NCBI GenBank assembly: GCA_963169105.1 | Contig: OY720641.1 | Span: 7,455,258 to 7,519,257, forward strand | Origin: Ceriagrion tenellum | Lineage: Eukaryota > Arthropoda > Insecta > Odonata > Coenagrionidae | DNA length: 64,000 nucleotides | Direction of reading: 5' to 3' | Shown here: positions 62,629-64,000 of the stretch, one piece after another | Numbering within the stretch: position 1 is the stretch's first letter | How the letters are laid out: each line of letters starts with the position of its first letter | The notes under the pieces: generated by a model | What the model was told of the DNA's origin: nothing | Database searches by the model: none | Seen by the model: the letters and a program-made list of their open reading frames with translations, nothing else | Translations under genes and position numbers: made by a program

Positions 62629-64000
62629 ATCCCTTCTCCCTCTCACATTGCCTAGTGTCGTCAAACTAATGGAATATTTAAAACAAGGTATTCAAGGTTT
62701 TTGTTTTACCTGAGTAAAAGTAAGTTGTATCAGCTGGTTGAAAGTGATGGATGTGAGAGGCATTAAAGTGGCGATATCGTGGGGGGGGGGGGGTGAACCG
62801 TTGAGTAGGAAAATTACGTGATGTTTTAACTTATACAAACGAGAATTTTTCGTACAACAATGATTCCAAAAGACAAACGGACACGATCTCACGAGCAATA
62901 CGCGGAACTAGCGTAGTGATCTTGAACTCACAGGACCCTCAACGAAGTCAACGAAGCTCAATTTCCCGCATGATACGTTTTACGTAATGCTCGAATGACC
63001 TAAAAGCTGCAATCCTGTTTTGGTATTCTACTTGGTCAAACTCTACCATCAACGTGGCCATGTGACAGCCAAGCTGTCACTCTAAGGTAAGTTCCTTTAG
63101 GCTAATAAGCATTTGTTTAATCACTCCGTAAGACCATCTCCAGCTCTAGTTGAGTATGGCTACAGAGAATTGCTAAAAAAGTGCTAACACCTTTTTTGAA
63201 CTTCCCTTCCTGAGATTTCAAGATATTAGGAAAATACACAACTCGGTCATCGCCGACAATAATATGAGCTGCTGGTGGAGAAACCGAACAGACTTCAATA
63301 CTAGCATGCACCAAGGAAGGATCAGGTTTTTCGTTCTTTACATTAGTATAATGCTAAACAGTGGACAATGTGAAAACGAGCACATAGAAATTCCTTGGTT
63401 CATAAAGTTAAAAAATATACCATCTCATGTATCTAAAAGCTTAGCTATGAAATGTACGGGCGCTAAAAATGTATCATAAAGTCAATTCACAACTGACTTA
63501 GAGTTTTCCATAAAGTATTTTCACCTTCAACGCAAATAACAATAGGCAAACCAATAAAATGGCACCGGGGCATACCTGTTTGAAAATTATGATTTGACGA
63601 GTTCCACGATTTAATGCTACGATGTTGAATACAAATTAAACGTTTACTCATGCGCAAAAAATATTTCCCTTCGATTCGAACCCAAAACATGTATGGCACT
63701 GCTGAACGTAGGATTGTATTTTCACAGCCCTGCCTCTGAAATAAGACGCCGAGACCAAAGTTACAGAAAGTCTTTTTAATAATATCAATAAAAACTAGAT
63801 ACTTACAATTCTTAAATAATTACTTGCACCACTTCAGGGAAAATACAAAGTTGGTGAAAAATATTAGTGCTTGAACGAGTAATAAAACTCGGAATCGAAT
63901 GCTCTATGCATTAAATAATTAAAAAATAGCACAAAGATTTATCTCTGACTTAAATTTCTCTCTTTTTATTTCAAAAGCACTATACGAAAACAAAAAAAAA
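62629..64000. other. AT-rich non-coding stretch with poly-G and a small hairpin
   Basis: A run of 13 G at 62781-62793 and a perfect 8-bp hairpin GTGACAGC-CAA-GCTGTCAC (63062-63080) are the only structures. No gene recognised to the window end. Confidence 0.5.

Noticed and set aside
1..64000. CRISPR arrays, bacterial-type operons, rRNA or intact tRNA genes
   Set aside because: No regularly spaced direct repeats, no ribosome-binding-site gene spacing and no complete cloverleaf were found; the sequence is eukaryotic in character.

Overview
The window looks like an AT-rich, intron- or intergenic-type stretch of an animal genome, most likely an arthropod and probably an insect. Three things point there: (TA)n, (CA)n and (TATG)n microsatellites; relics of many retroelement and DNA-transposon groups common in insects (CR1/Jockey-like and RTE-like non-LTR retrotransposons, Penelope-like elements, Tc1/mariner, a piggyBac-type MITE, tRNA-derived SINEs); and no operon-like packing of genes. 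I find no host protein-coding gene or intact tRNA/rRNA gene that I can defend. The longest open frames (about 140-167 codons) are low-complexity Ser/Pro/Phe-rich readings of pyrimidine-rich DNA, or shadows of repeats.

Layout. 0.7-1.7 kb: the 3' end of a CR1/Jockey-like retrotransposon (minus); two relatives lie at 32.0-32.7 kb and 62.4-62.6 kb (plus). 6.05-6.16 kb: nested inverted repeat. 8.3-9.1 kb: 3' end of an RTE-like element with a (TATG)n tail; a shorter copy lies at 27.76-27.99 kb. 11.01-11.63 kb: non-autonomous piggyBac-type element between TTAA sites. 15.4-16.07 kb: (TA)n/(CA)n tracts enclosing two palindromic Penelope-type tails, one with perfect 102-bp arms. 24.8-25.5 kb: a second CR1/Jockey-like relic (minus) followed by a perfect hairpin. 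34.5-35.5 kb: deletion derivative of a Tc1/mariner-superfamily transposon with both inverted repeats and TA sites. 35.9-37.4 kb: duplicated repeat modules, one interrupted by a SINE-like fold-back insertion with an 11-bp target duplication. 38.79-39.12 kb: 3' end of a Penelope-like element. 39.4-39.8 kb: a second mariner-type transposase relic. 43.6-43.8 kb: tRNA-derived SINE. 47.55-52.14 kb: two inverted Tc1-like termini 4.6 kb apart. 53.65-55.2 kb: rearranged RTE-like element with endonuclease, reverse transcriptase and C-terminal pieces (minus).

No coordinated gene system is visible; these are independent, mostly decayed insertions. The most interesting signal is a recurring RNA-like motif (UGANNAN, a short stem, then GAAA) at the ends of several different repeats, once overlapping the end of a Penelope-like reading frame. 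It resembles a hammerhead ribozyme core but is one nucleotide away from the canonical form. Several GC-richer, strongly strand-asymmetric purine/pyrimidine patches of 300-600 bp also recur and are unexplained.
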